NCBI GenBank assembly: GCA_905147135.1
Contig: LR990048.1
Coordinates: 8,416,563-8,480,562 of the forward strand
Direction of reading: 5' to 3'
Length of the DNA: 64,000 nucleotides
Source: Blastobasis lacticolella
Taxonomy: Eukaryota > Arthropoda > Insecta > Lepidoptera > Blastobasidae
Part shown: positions 19,008 through 29,399 of the stretch, piece after piece
Position numbering within the stretch: the first letter of the stretch is position 1
How the letters are laid out: each line of letters starts with the position of its first letter
Translations under genes and position numbers: made by a program
Notes under the pieces: generated by a model
Told to the model about the DNA's origin: nothing
Database searches by the model: none
The model's input: only the letters and a program-made list of their open reading frames with translations

Positions 19008-21651
19008 TCAGGCTTTCCAGAACTGCGCATTTATTGGTCTGTAAGTAGTGTACAGCACTGGGGCTGCTTCAGAAATCGAATCAGATTTCGGATCGTCCAG
19101 ATTGTGGATGACTTTTGTAGGAAGGCTGGAGGATTCTGGGGCTGTGAATATAAGCCTCCTTTTTTGACTTTCTGAGATAGTTGTTAAGGAATCTTCCGAT
19201 TTTAACGCATCCTCCATTCTAGCATCTTCGAAAGAAGAGTCTGTCGTATCTTCTCTATAATACGGAGTTGAAGGTTCAGGTGTACTTTCCTGATCATTGG
19301 TCGAATAGAAATAAGCATTATCAGTGTCTGTTGAACCTTGAACTTCTTCTGCTTGTTCTGTAATTGGATCACTCTTAGGTGTTGTTGATGTCATCGGCAG
19401 CGTGTCTGAGTCTTTCTCGCAAATGAAAGGCTGGCTGTAGCCGCACCATAGGTCGTTTAATCCTAGTTTCTCTTTCCCCATGTCCATGGTTCCACAGTAC
19501 TCGCCTTCACCGTTCTGAGTGGAATCCGTATGGTTGTTTGGTTCGCCATTTTCCCAGGTAGAATAGCCCACCTGATCCAAAGTATGACCTGTAACAATAA
19601 TAAAAATATTCAGTTTAATTTAGATTATTGACTATTCAAAAAATGTGTTCACTAAAAGTTTTTTCAAAAATTTATATTTAATAAAGCACAAGACATCAGC
19701 GGTAATTAATTCACATTGGCTGGTTTGGCTTCATAGAGCATAGTAATTGTCGCTCGCATGTGAGTAAATACGAAGCCAAAGCCAAGAAAATACTTTCGCG
19801 TATCTACATAAAAACCATATTTTAGACAAAGTGCGTTATAGTTTTTGCTGTAGACGAATTGAAACTAACCGTTCACAGTCAGCCAATGTCCCAACTCTTC
19901 ATTGTACCGGAATCCAAGTAGGACCATTTTCTTGTGAATGCTGATTACCCTACTCTTAGGCCCGGAAAAGAACATATCCTTCAGCAATCTGGCCTCTTGT
20001 CTCGAGTTCACGATGGCCAGGTGGCCGCCTTCCGCCGCGCAGGTTTCGAAGGCACGGCTCCAATGGCGAGTCTCGGGATGATACTTGTAGCAACTATCGG
20101 TGTTTTCATCTCTGTGGTATTCTGTGATGTCAGAAAAGCAAAATTTTTATTATTTCGATATATATCTATGAAATAATTTATAATTTAATCAAAGTACTGT
20201 GTGTAACAAGTCTAATATATAATGGACTTCTTACCGGGATCAGTCGTACCGCATTCATTCATCGGAGGCATGTTATCAGTCATTTTCTTGTAGCACATGT
20301 ACGAGTACACGTCTCGACAATTAACGTCAGCCATCAATCCTTCATGATCTATCACCAAACAGTCTTCAGAGTTGTCGAGATTGTTGGGCTCGGTTAGCGC
20401 CCAACTTACTGCCTGCACCTTCCCGAGGGGAATACCTAAAAACAAAATAGTAAGTAAAGGGATGATTTTAATTGACATTTAAGCCCGGTTGTGTAGATTC
20501 CCGGGCTGTTATAATTTAAATTTTGGCTGAACTGACCTTCAACACTTCGGTATTCTCCCTTGAAGAAGTGGTCGCTGAAGCCAGTGAAGAGCGTCCTAGG
20601 TGGGTCGAAGCTTGCTGCTTGCGCCATCATTACTAGCATTAGTTCCTTCGTAAGCGGGGAAGCCAACGCAGCACCTACGAAAATCAAATTCTCAGTTTTA
20701 CAAAATATGAAACATGACTCAAGAGTGAGAAACATGTTATGTCAATCCCCGTAAGGGCTGCGGATGTTCTTGTATAGAGATGATTAAAGATCGGAAGAAA
20801 AGTAGCAAGGTTGAATTGATTGCCAGGTGAACCTAGCATAATGAATAATAGCATAATAAGTAGAAGTAATAAGAACGTAACAGCATGAATAATAATAATA
20901 AAATAAATAAATAAAAATTTCTTTATTTCTCAAATCTTCACATTATATGAGGCGAATCATCCCATCAGTAAGTAATAAATATACATGAATGATGAGGATA
21001 TGAACATATAGTAGACTTACCTTCCATATTACAACGGACCATGGCATCAGTCCAAGTAGCAGGCACCAAGTGGAATTTAATGAATCCATCCAACTCCTGT
21101 ACATATTGATAGTCTGGTCGGAAGACAGGTATGTCGGCTCCTGTGAAAATGTTGAATAAGTCGTCACAGCCCGTAACAGTCCACTGCAGGACTTAGGGCC
21201 TCTCCCACAAAAGGGAAGGTTTTTGCCATAATCTCCACGCTTGGCAGGCGGGTTGGAGATCGCAGTATTTAAATATATCTTTTGCCTCGAAAACATTGGT
21301 CGCCTAGTACGACACCCATGAGTGCAAGGGGTTGGTGCTATTCTACTCTGCCGGACACCACACGGCCAGTTGAATAAGTATTATGTCTAAATTCGTCAGA
21401 GTAAACGTAAAAAGTTAACTGAACCCACGGCATGTGGTTGCTGCAAAGTTACAAAAAATTATAAATTCTATTACTCCAATTCAACGAAGTAGAGACTTGT
21501 TTAAATATAAAAAAAAGAAATTTGCACTGTACATAGATTTATTTCCAAAGATTTAAGAAAAATCAATGGCTAAAATATAAATATGTAAAATATTCTTACG
21601 ATTTAGTTGTGCGACGAGCAGCAACATCCAAGCAGACAATAAACTCTTCAT
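19008..21651 (-). CDS. Lectin 2: dual-CTLD lectin with long acidic Ser/Thr-rich tail
   Basis: Six minus-strand exons: 21651-21600 (signal peptide MKSLLSAWMLLLVAQLN), 21140-21021, 20674-20537, 20435-20235, 20121-19870 and 19588-19008. They join in phase 1 to 448 codons with the stop. CTLD1 (exons 2-4) has FIKFHLVPATW, WALTEPNN and YSYMCYKK, keeping an EPN motif. CTLD2 (exons 5-6) has DSCYKYHPETRHW, CAAEGGHLAIV, GEPNN, LNDLWC and PFICEKD, so both EPN and an ND partner for Ca2+ are present. About 130 residues follow CTLD2, rich in S, T, D, E and P (TPKSDPITEQAE, TSESQ-type runs), longer than usual for immulectins. It is probably secreted and mannose-type. A SINE-like retroposon lies 20 bases before the exon 2 acceptor, and an inverted-repeat element ends 155 bases upstream of the ATG. 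Confidence 0.9.
21162..21369 (-). mobile_element. Retroposon family 3 just upstream of lectin 2 exon 2
   Basis: Same family and orientation as 9274-9532. Flanked by the perfect 10-bp repeat TTGAATAAGT (21152-21161 and 21370-21379). About 50 bases of the middle are missing compared with the lectin A copy. Confidence 0.88.
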
Positions 21652-21690
21652 TTTAAGTAAATTAATTTTTCTTTTTATTAATAATTAAAA

Positions 21691-21791
21691 CCTTATATTT
21701 AAGTTAAGTATACAACAATGTTTACACTTTCACGTTACTGTTTGTAATGTATACTGATCAGCAACTAAACAGACCCAGTTGGGTCTGTTTA
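21691..21791 (-). promoter_or_regulatory. Putative lectin 2 core promoter and palindrome
   Basis: AAATATAAGG on the minus strand (complement of 21691-21700) is a TATA-like box 40 bases upstream of the ATG. At 21766-21791 there is a perfect 12-bp palindrome arm, TAAACAGACCCA, then GT and its complement. Function unknown. Confidence 0.35.
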
Positions 21792-21805
21792 CATACTTAG
21801 TATAT

Positions 21806-22155
21806 ATGTCGCAGCCAGATGGTTAACCCAGCCATTTGATGAGAAGGCTAGTCCGTTAATTAAACATCGGCCTTAAATTGAATTTCTAGGCCGATCGTTG
21901 ATTGAACTTGTGACCATTTAACGTTTAACTAGTTGGCTTATATTAAGCCAGCCCTTTGAACACGGCTGACGTAAAATCAGGCAGGTGATTTAAATGTAGT
22001 TCAAATTTTATCCACTGCAGCGCTGGTTAGCGCACCCAAACAAATATGGCGTCAGACAGCTGCTGCTCAAACAGCAAACAATATTTTTGAATTTCTTTCG
22101 TCATAATTTCGTTTTTTCTCATTAAATGGCTGATTTAACCAGATGGCTGCGACAT
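21806..22155. mobile_element. Short inverted-repeat transposon (family T), lectin 2 5' flank
   Basis: Ends are ATGTCGCAGCCAGATGGTTAA and the inverted counterpart TTAACCAGATGGCTGCGACAT, in a TATA-rich target. No coding is seen. The interior near 21935-22075 matches, in reverse, 63838-63973 of the longer copy that starts at 63271. It is a deleted, non-autonomous member of the family. Superfamily not recognised. Confidence 0.85.
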
Positions 22156-22159
22156 ATAC

Positions 22160-22810
22160 AACTTGCAACAGATACTAAATTGACCACACGCGATAACCTT
22201 TTTCGTGTTTTACTTATTAGTATGGGCTTTATCCACAAGGAAGAAACAAAACGTTACTGGGAAGTAACCTAAGTATTTCACAAATAAGCAAATAGATAGA
22301 TGTATAAAACAAGTAAAGTATATTTTATTTTTGTGTGATAAAGCAATGTGTAGGTATAGGTAGGTCCACAAGGTTTTCGAAACTTTAACATTCATGATTC
22401 TAGGTCTACGGACATTATGTTTTGATGGCTGAATAAGGGAGGATTTATACTTGATGTAAATGGCCATATTTTGATTGTGTTAAATTAGATTTATTTATTA
22501 CCATTAATATTTCATTCATATTATCTTTTACAAAGAATAAGGATCTTGAAAGTCTGACAGGTGAGATGACGAACCCTAAACAGGGAAAAATTGGCCTGTA
22601 GCTACCCCAATAACCTCACCCTACACCACTACCATCTCCTAGCTAGACTTTGTATCTAGCTAAGTTAAGTACTTAGTCGTTGTACGTAGTAGGAATTCCT
22701 AATTAAGTTCGAAACTCGACCTTACCTTACCTTAGTAAATAATTAAAGCATTTATACACTTATACACACCCACACCAACGCCACAACACCAAATAACGCG
22801 AACAATACAT
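22160..22810. other. No gene seen
   Basis: AT-rich spacer. The last bases (22787-22807, CAACACCAAATAACGCGAACA) match 12549-12569 in reverse and form the left flank of the mariner. Confidence 0.45.
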
Positions 22811-22816
22811 AATAAT

Positions 22817-24077
22817 AGGTTGGGGAGAAAGTTTCTACGCATTTAATATGAAAATTCAAAACATTTTTTAATACAGTTTATTTACATTTAACTAAAGTAT
22901 GTAGGTACTATTTTGTTCGATAACTTTTTGCCATCTTATAGGTAGGGACATGATCCCATTGCTATAGAAATTTTGGGGCTTCTGATCAAAAAGCTGCGTC
23001 AAGTAGTTTTGGCAGTCCTCTCGTGATGTTAACCTGACACTGCCTAAAGAATTCTGAAGAGACTGAAACAGGTGGAAATCTGAAGGTGCAAGGTCAGGAC
23101 TATACGGCGGATGCATTAACACCTCCCAGCCAAACTCTCTTAATTTTTGCTGAGTTGTTAAAGATGTGTGAGGTCTAGCGTTATCATGATGAAAAACCAC
23201 ACCCCCTCTGTTGATTAATTCCGGCAGCTTAATCTCAACTTCTTGCTTTAATCTTATCAGTTGTTCGCAGTAGAGTTCTGAACCGATGGTCCAGCCTGGT
23301 GGTAACAGCTCACAATGAATAATGCCCTCCCAATCCCACCACACACACAGCATCACCTTGTTGCGAGTTAACCCGGCTTTCGCCACAGTCTGTGAAGCCT
23401 GACCGGCCTTTGACCATGACCTTTTTCGCACGTTCTTGTCGTACGTGATCTACTTTTCATCACCAGTTATCAATTTCTTCAAAAATAGTTCGGTTTCATT
23501 ACGTCGTAATAAAGAATCACAAATGAGTACACGGTTCATTAGGTTTCTTTCAGAGAGCTCGTGTGGTACCCAAATATCGAGCTTTTTTGTGTACCCATTT
23601 TTTTTCAAATGCGCCAAAACTGTTTTGTGGTCAATTCCTACTTCCTCAGCTACGTCGTAACTACTGATATACCGATCTTGCTCCACTTTTTCAAAAATAG
23701 CATCCATACCAGAGCGACGTGCATCTTTGACATCAAAATTTCCGGATTGAAAACGCTTAAACCAAATTTGTGCTACTCTCACAGACACTGCATTAGGTCC
23801 ATAAACATCGCAAATTTTTTCGCGGCTTGCTTTGCATTTTTACCTTTTTTGTAGTAAAATTTTAAAATGTATCTAATTTCTTCATTAGATTCACTCATCT
23901 TGACGATAAGAAAAACAAATGAAAATCACGCATTTTCAAATTTGAATTTGGACATATCTTCTTTAAAATTTAAACTTTTAAATGATACCAAAACCAGCCA
24001 GGTTCAAATAGTATAGCCAAGGAGGTTTTATTACAAGTTCATAAATACTATATGCGAAAAGACTTTTTCCCCAACCT
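22817..24077 (-). mobile_element. mariner transposon, defective
   Basis: The inverted ends AGGTTGGGGAGAAAGTTTCT (22817) and the complement of the right end (AGGTTGGGGAAAAAGTCTTT, ending at 24077) bound 1261 bp, the usual mariner size. The transposase starts at the ATG at 23898 and ends at 22892. It has a helix-turn-helix N-terminus, WVPHEL, LITGDEK (first catalytic D), HHDNARPH (second D) and HPPYSPDLAPSDFHLF (third D, DD34D). It is broken by a one-base deletion in the A-run at about 23811-23816 and a stop right after GDEK (23450-23452, where mariners have W). TA-rich flanks. Confidence 0.93.
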
Positions 24078-24111
24078 TATATATCGCTGCGCAGAGACAG
24101 CGTTGTTACAG

Positions 24112-24840
24112 GTCATACTTTGGATCAGGTGGGCTATTCTACCTTTGAAAATGGCGAACCAAACAATTATACGGATTCCACTCAGAACGGTGAAGGTGAG
24201 TACTGTGAAGCCATGGACATGGGGAAAGGTCTAGGATTAAATAACCTATGGTGTGGCTACAGCCAACCTTTCATTTGCGAGAAAGACTTAGACACGCTGC
24301 CGATAACATCAACAACAACATCAACAACGCCTAAGAGTGATCCAATTACAGAACAAGTAGAAGAAGTTCAAGGTTCAACAGACATTGATTATGCTTTTTT
24401 CTATTCGACAAATGATCAGAAAAGTACACCTTAACCTTCGACTTCGTATTATAGAGAAGATACGAAACCAATAATGGTTCCAACAATATACTCAACTTTC
24501 GAAGATAGGGCTAATATTCGAGAAACTGAAGAAGACACAGAATCCTCAACTGATTATTCCATGTCCAAGCCATCAAGTTTAAATGAGTTATACATATAAA
24601 GAAAAAACTAGAATACTGGAAGAAGAATTATAAGAGGATGCGTTAAAATCGGAAGATTCCTTAACAACTATCTCAGAAAGTCAAAAAAGGAGGCTTATAT
24701 TCACAGCCCCAGAATCCTCCAGCCTTCCTTCAAAAGTCGTCTACAACCTGGACGATCCGAAATCTGATTCGATTTCTGAAGCAGCCCCAGTGCTGTACAC
24801 TACTTATAGACTAATAAATGCGCAGTTCCAGAGAGCCTGA
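24112..24840 (+). pseudogene. Inverted copy of lectin 2's last exon, disabled
   Basis: After an intact acceptor (TTGTTACAG|GT) the frame follows lectin 2 exon 6 closely: GEPNN, LWCGYSQPFICEKD and TPKSDPITEQ. It meets a stop at 24432-24434 where lectin 2 has a glutamate (GAA to TAA), then further stops after about 24597. It holds an extra stretch of about 150 bases not in lectin 2, then rejoins homology to the end (24640-24840). No other lectin exons precede it; the mariner ends 34 bases upstream. Confidence 0.88.
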
Positions 24841-25255
24841 GTTAAAATTAAGTCAACATAACTAATTCATTTAGTTTTAGTACAGTAGTTTGTATTTTGT
24901 ATGTGGTAGTAGATTTTTTTTTTTTTTTTTTTTATGTCATGCGGTAGGCAAACAGGCAAGCGGGCCACCAAATGGAAAGTGGTCACCACTGCCTATAGAC
25001 ATTAGCAACACCAATGTGGTAGTAGATAAAGATAACAGTGAATCTATTAAACATTAAATTTAAAAAAATTCTAAATTCTAAATTTCTTTATTGTTTAGGA
25101 CATTAAATATCTAAGGTAGGAAAGTAGGAAGGACAAAGATACTCTATTGGAAAGTTAACTTGTTTAGTATTTTACCCACTAAGTGTAAAGTATGTCATAG
25201 GACTCGTAGGCAGTGTGTTCTACTTACCTATCAGCTACAAACATGATCACGAAGC
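24841..25255 (+). repeat. 3' flank of the inverted lectin exon duplication
   Basis: Matches the reverse complement of 18795-19007, the 3' flank of lectin 2, with a retrotransposon tail and about 80 extra bases inserted. With the exon copy this makes an inverted duplication of about 1 kb. Confidence 0.8.
24915..25013 (-). mobile_element. Very short jockey-like 3' end with 14-bp target duplication
   Basis: An 18-base T-run followed by the reversed lepidopteran tail (GGTAGGCAAACAGG, GGGCCACC, AGTGGTCACCACTGCC). ATGTGGTAGTAGAT flanks it at 24901-24914 and 25014-25027. Lectin 2's 3' flank shows the empty site. Confidence 0.9.
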
Positions 25256-25379
25256 TACCCCCATACGTTGAAGTGGCAATATGTATAATTCTGCGCTGCT
25301 ATATTTTTACTTTAAATATTTGCCTAATTTTGTTATTTCTAGATTATTACTCGATAGCTTGTGTGGAAATGGTGTCTTG

Positions 25380-25550
25380 TGTTGTTTGAAGTGTTGCTAT
25401 AGGCAATGTTGATGATGGTGCGATAATTCAATGCAGTGCATGTGCATCCTAGTCACTTTTCCTGCACTGGGCTTAAAAATAAGCCTAAATCGAGTTGGCG
25501 CTGTTCTTCGTGTAAGAAAGATAAGTCTTCGTGTCCTACACCCGTGGACG
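25380..25550 (+). pseudogene. PHD-like zinc finger of a retrotransposon ORF1
   Basis: Frames read IIQCSACA and HFSCTGLKNK then WRCSSCKKDK, the C-x2-C, H-x2-C, C-x2-C layout of PHD-like fingers in CR1/jockey ORF1 proteins. It abuts an inverted ORF2 fragment of a related element. Confidence 0.55.
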
Positions 25551-26110
25551 GCCTGACCTTCGAAAGGATACCAAGTTTCTTGGCCGCATTCTTAGCTTTG
25601 GATTCGATGTTCTGTCCAAAGTTAAGATTGGTTGATAGCTCAACACCAAGGAGCTGTAAGTTGTCGGTAATTTCCACAGCCACATTCCGGAAAGCCGGAG
25701 CTAGATGGAATGGACTCCGTTTGGTGGAAAACAAACACGCCTGTGTTTTGGTAGCGTTGAACGCCGCTAGATTGGCTTCGCCCCAGTCGGAGACTGCCTT
25801 GAGAGCTTTGTTCAAACGCCTAATCATGGCCACTCGACAAGACTAAATGTCGTCCCTGTTAGCTTTTGCCTCTAACAGATATCTATCCGTTACTGTGCTG
25901 TCGTCAGCGTTCCCAAGGGTACCAGGTACTAGAAGATCATTAATATGCAGTAAGAAAAGAGTCGCGGACAGAACCGATTCCTGAGGAACTCCCGCGTCGA
26001 TAGCTTGAAGATCAGACGAGTAACCATCGAGAACTACCCGGATTGATCGTCCACTCAGATAGTCCGAAATCCAGGTGCAAAAGCCAACAGGAATACCAAA
26101 TGAGAACTCT
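25551..26110 (-). pseudogene. Non-LTR ORF2 reverse transcriptase fragment
   Basis: On the minus strand: [35 protein letters not shown] (active site, usual Y changed to N), then [12 protein letters not shown] and [15 protein letters not shown]. There is one stop near 25843. It is the same family as the plus-strand copy at 42480-43516 in lectin 4 intron 2. Confidence 0.8.
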
Positions 26111-26299
26111 ATCCGAGATCTACGGATGGAGATGAATTACATAAGAACGGAGATGAGCTCGTCACAAGCACCTAGCGCTGATTCGGGCCTTGAGCTGACG
26201 CACGTACAGCCGCGCCAACAAGGCTAGTTTTGTAGCAGCACTCGAGTTAGTAGATTGGGAATCGACCGTTCGAAGTTGTAACAACAATCAAGACAGCTA

Positions 26300-28400
26300 T
26301 CTCCTCAGCTGTGCATCACAGAGTTGGTAACAGACATTTGCTTTCCTTACAAAACGCGCCACACTCTCCAGAACCGAAAGGCATGGATTGATGACGAGAT
26401 AATTAGTTTAAAATTTATATTATTTGACATATTAAAATTATCAAATCAATTCCCTAACAATGACATTATAATCAATTTAGTAAACAGTTTAAGTACAAAG
26501 TATGACATCATATTAAAAACAAAACGCACTAACTTTTATAATAAATTAATAAGCGACGCTCCTAACAAGGCGAAATTCATGTAGATATTTATAAATAGCG
26601 TACTAGGCCGCGGGACTCGTGAACGGACGGATTTCACGGACCTGGTGCGGTTGGAAGACGGAACACCTTATCCCTCTAAGCGAGCGCTGGTGGACGCGCT
26701 CAACCTGGAGTTCGTGACGGCGGCCGCGCGCTGCAGGGCGCCGGCCGTGGACGCGCCCGCGGCGGCTGGCCTGCTCAGCGCGGGCGCACCGTCGGCCGAC
26801 GTCTCGATGCGACTCCGACTTCTGACGAACTGGTGCGTCTAGTGCAAACCAGATTTACACCCAAAAAGAGCATAGACCTATACGGCCTTGCGTCGAGTCT
26901 GCTGACTAACATTATGGCCACAATAGGTCACGTCGTATGCCATCTATCCAATTAATGCTGTCGAAGTGAAACATACCCGACAATATTGAAGAAAGTTAAG
27001 ATTTCCTTAATATTTCTCAAAAAATCATATCGCCCGATATCATTAGTGCCCATAATAAGTAAGTCTTTCGAGGTGGGGATTAATGATAGGCTGTTGTAAT
27101 TCCTGGCTAGTGGTCAAATGTTGTCCGACCGGCAATACGCGTACAGGCCAGGCCGCGCGACGACTGACTTAGTGCGTGAGGTACTACGGGACGTGCTGAA
27201 TGCCCGCGAGGGTGGTCGCCAGGTCGTACTCGTCTGCTGCAATCTCTCAAGCGCCTTCGACACCGCGAACCATCGCCTTGTAGCTTTAGTGATCATTAAT
27301 TACCTAGGTTATCATTAGCGACTCGGCCATTAATGCCATACGAATAAATAAATAAATCGCCTTGTAGCAGATAAGCTGCAGCTTTACGGGATCCGTGGGC
27401 CCGCACCGTCACTGTTGTTGTCTTTTATGAGCAACAGATCACAGGTGCTGGTCGGAGGAGGGGCTTGAGTGGCGTCGGCTGAGATGACCAGCACGATGGG
27501 TGTTCCACAAGGGTCCTGGCTCTCGAACACATTATTCAGCCTCCTGCTGAATGATCTGCCGGGAGCGATAGACAGCGTGGGCATCAAAATATACATCTGC
27601 GCTGATGAAGTCGTGGTCGTAGTCACCGCGCCCACGGAACGGAAGCTCGAGATGAACCTTAACTGCACGGTTCGGCGCCTCGAAGAGTGGTTCAGAGCCA
27701 ACGGTCTAGCACTGAACAGGGAAAACACTTGTTTCATGAGGTTCTCCTTGAATGGCAAAAACACCTACTCACTGTAGGTGAATATAGGCAGTACGACGCT
27801 ACAACAAGTGGAAGCCACTAAGTTATTGGGTTTCCACGTCAACAGTGCTCTCACATGGGAAACTCAAATCGACGAGGTGTGTGGTAAGCTTGGCCGCGAA
27901 AGCTTTGCACTAAGACGCCTTGCAAGCACCGCCGACTGCGGAATAGTTCGGTTGTGTTACTTCGCAACAGTGCACTCAGTCCTATCCTACGGCGCCGACC
28001 TGTGGGCTCGCGCCTCCGAAAGGCATCGTGCGTTTGTGTCGCAAAAGCGAGCTGTCCGTGCCATTCTCGGTATAGGTGATCAGCAGGAACCATGTAGACC
28101 CCTCTTCAAACAGTTGGGTATACTGCCACTTCCTTGCGAGTACTTATACCAGATAGCCGTATTTTCTTACTGTAATATTTACTGCCTAAAACTTACTGCC
28201 TTATTCGAACGAAAGAAGGCAATGTCGCGCGCCTTGAGGAGCAACAGAGACGAGGGCCAACAACTTCCAGTGCGCCATAGGCTAACAAAGTTGGAACGGT
28301 CTGTTTACGTACTAGGGCCTTCCGTTTACAAAAAACCGCCGGAAAGCGTTAAAAGTGCTACTACCGCCAACATCTTTAAATCCAACATACATACGTAAAG
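26300..28400 (+). pseudogene. Degenerate CR1-like ORF2 (reverse transcriptase)
   Basis: The reading switches frame several times: WIDDEIISL (endonuclease-RT linker), LVRLEDGTPYPSK, YAYRPGRATTDLV, LSSAFDTANH, GVPQGSWLSNTLFSLLLNDL, an eroded active site (CADE in place of YADD), then CRPLFKQLGILPLPCEYLY, diagnostic of CR1/L2-type C-termini, ending at 28398. GC-rich codons in the middle differ from the AT-rich surroundings. A 71-base insertion lies at 27285-27355. Confidence 0.82.
27285..27355 (+). mobile_element. 71-base retroposed insertion
   Basis: Lies inside the reverse transcriptase, ends in (AATA)n, and is flanked by the perfect 13-bp duplication ATCGCCTTGTAGC (27272-27284 and 27356-27368). 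Removing it restores the frame through CATCGCCTTGTAGCAGATAAG. Confidence 0.9.
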
Positions 28401-28482
28401 CCAGTAAAATCACTAACTTCTTTGTATTTATTTGTAAACTCACTTCTGAAATCAACGCGATCGTTACGTATCGCGTCGTTTC

Positions 28483-28554
28483 TTACGTATCGATACGTAA
28501 TCTAAAACGATTTGAGGATGTACATGTACTCCAGTACATGAGGTACTGGAGTAC
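28483..28554. repeat. Two palindromes in tandem
   Basis: 28483-28500 is a perfect 18-bp palindrome (TTACGTATCGATACGTAA). 28526-28537 and 28543-28554 form a perfect 12-bp hairpin (GTACTCCAGTAC) with a five-base loop. Confidence 0.85.
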
Positions 28555-28839
28555 TTGGGTCGACAAGGTCTTAATTTGTATATTCCTTTCCAACATCATT
28601 CCCGAGAAGAAGTGATAATGCAGATCGATGACTGTTGACCCATATGAAGCCCCGTTATCAAAAAAGTCAAAATCGACACTATTTCAGGATTAAAAACTTC
28701 TACCTCATTTTCTTAATAGAACTGCCATTGCTACTTATAAGAAACTGAATATTGTTTCAAGGTACTGTTAGAAATAGAAGCTAGCATAAGGTCTAAAGCT
28801 ATTGGTGGAGTATTTCGTCTGCTAAAAGCTATCCCAAGA

Positions 28840-29375
28840 GTTAACAGTAGATGCTTTTACTGTGTCTTGGCAAAAATCATATGACTGGCAAGACACAGTA
28901 AAAGCATCTACTGTTAACGCATCAGGGTCTTGTTTCCGAGATATGTATGTGACATATTTTGCCTTGGCACGAAGAAATCTATATCGGGCTGTCCGAGGTT
29001 GGTGACTATTCTGTTGAAAGCCCAATCAGATAGCTCCCACTCTATGTCTGCGTTTATTCTTCGCGATTCTTGATCAGCCTCGACATTGTCCTTCGTGTTA
29101 ATTCATTAAGGTGTGGAAACTGAGTTTCATCCATTCTGTTAACATAACTCAGGGCAGTCGTATTATCCACCCTCAGCAGAATGGAGCACTTATATTTTTG
29201 GCGAAAAACTTTAACGCCACAAGTACAGCTCTAAAAAATTTATATGGAATTGGAGCTCGTCGTCTTTCCATTTTCCGTTTACTCCGCTGCCATCACAGAA
29301 AGCTCCTCCAACCAGTCCCTTACGCATCAGAAAATATTTCAATTTTGAAGTTTTTGTCGGGTCTTAACAAGTTTT
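28840..29375 (-). pseudogene. DIRS-like RNase H region with foldback
   Basis: Minus-strand frames read IEIFSDA, ILLRVDNTTALSYVNRM, FPHLNELTRR, NADIEWELSDWAFNRIV and QDPDALTVDAFTV, the order and motifs of the RNase H end of DIRS-like RT proteins. Several stops and shifts are present. At 28840-28918 the coding segment LTVDAFTVS is folded back on itself as a perfect 30-bp inverted repeat. Confidence 0.8.
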
Positions 29376-29399
29376 AAAATGACATGTGCATTGCCAACA

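Noticed and set aside
28840..28918. MicroRNA gene
   Set aside because: The arms are a coding segment of a DIRS-like element and its exact inverse with no mismatches, better explained by a copying error.
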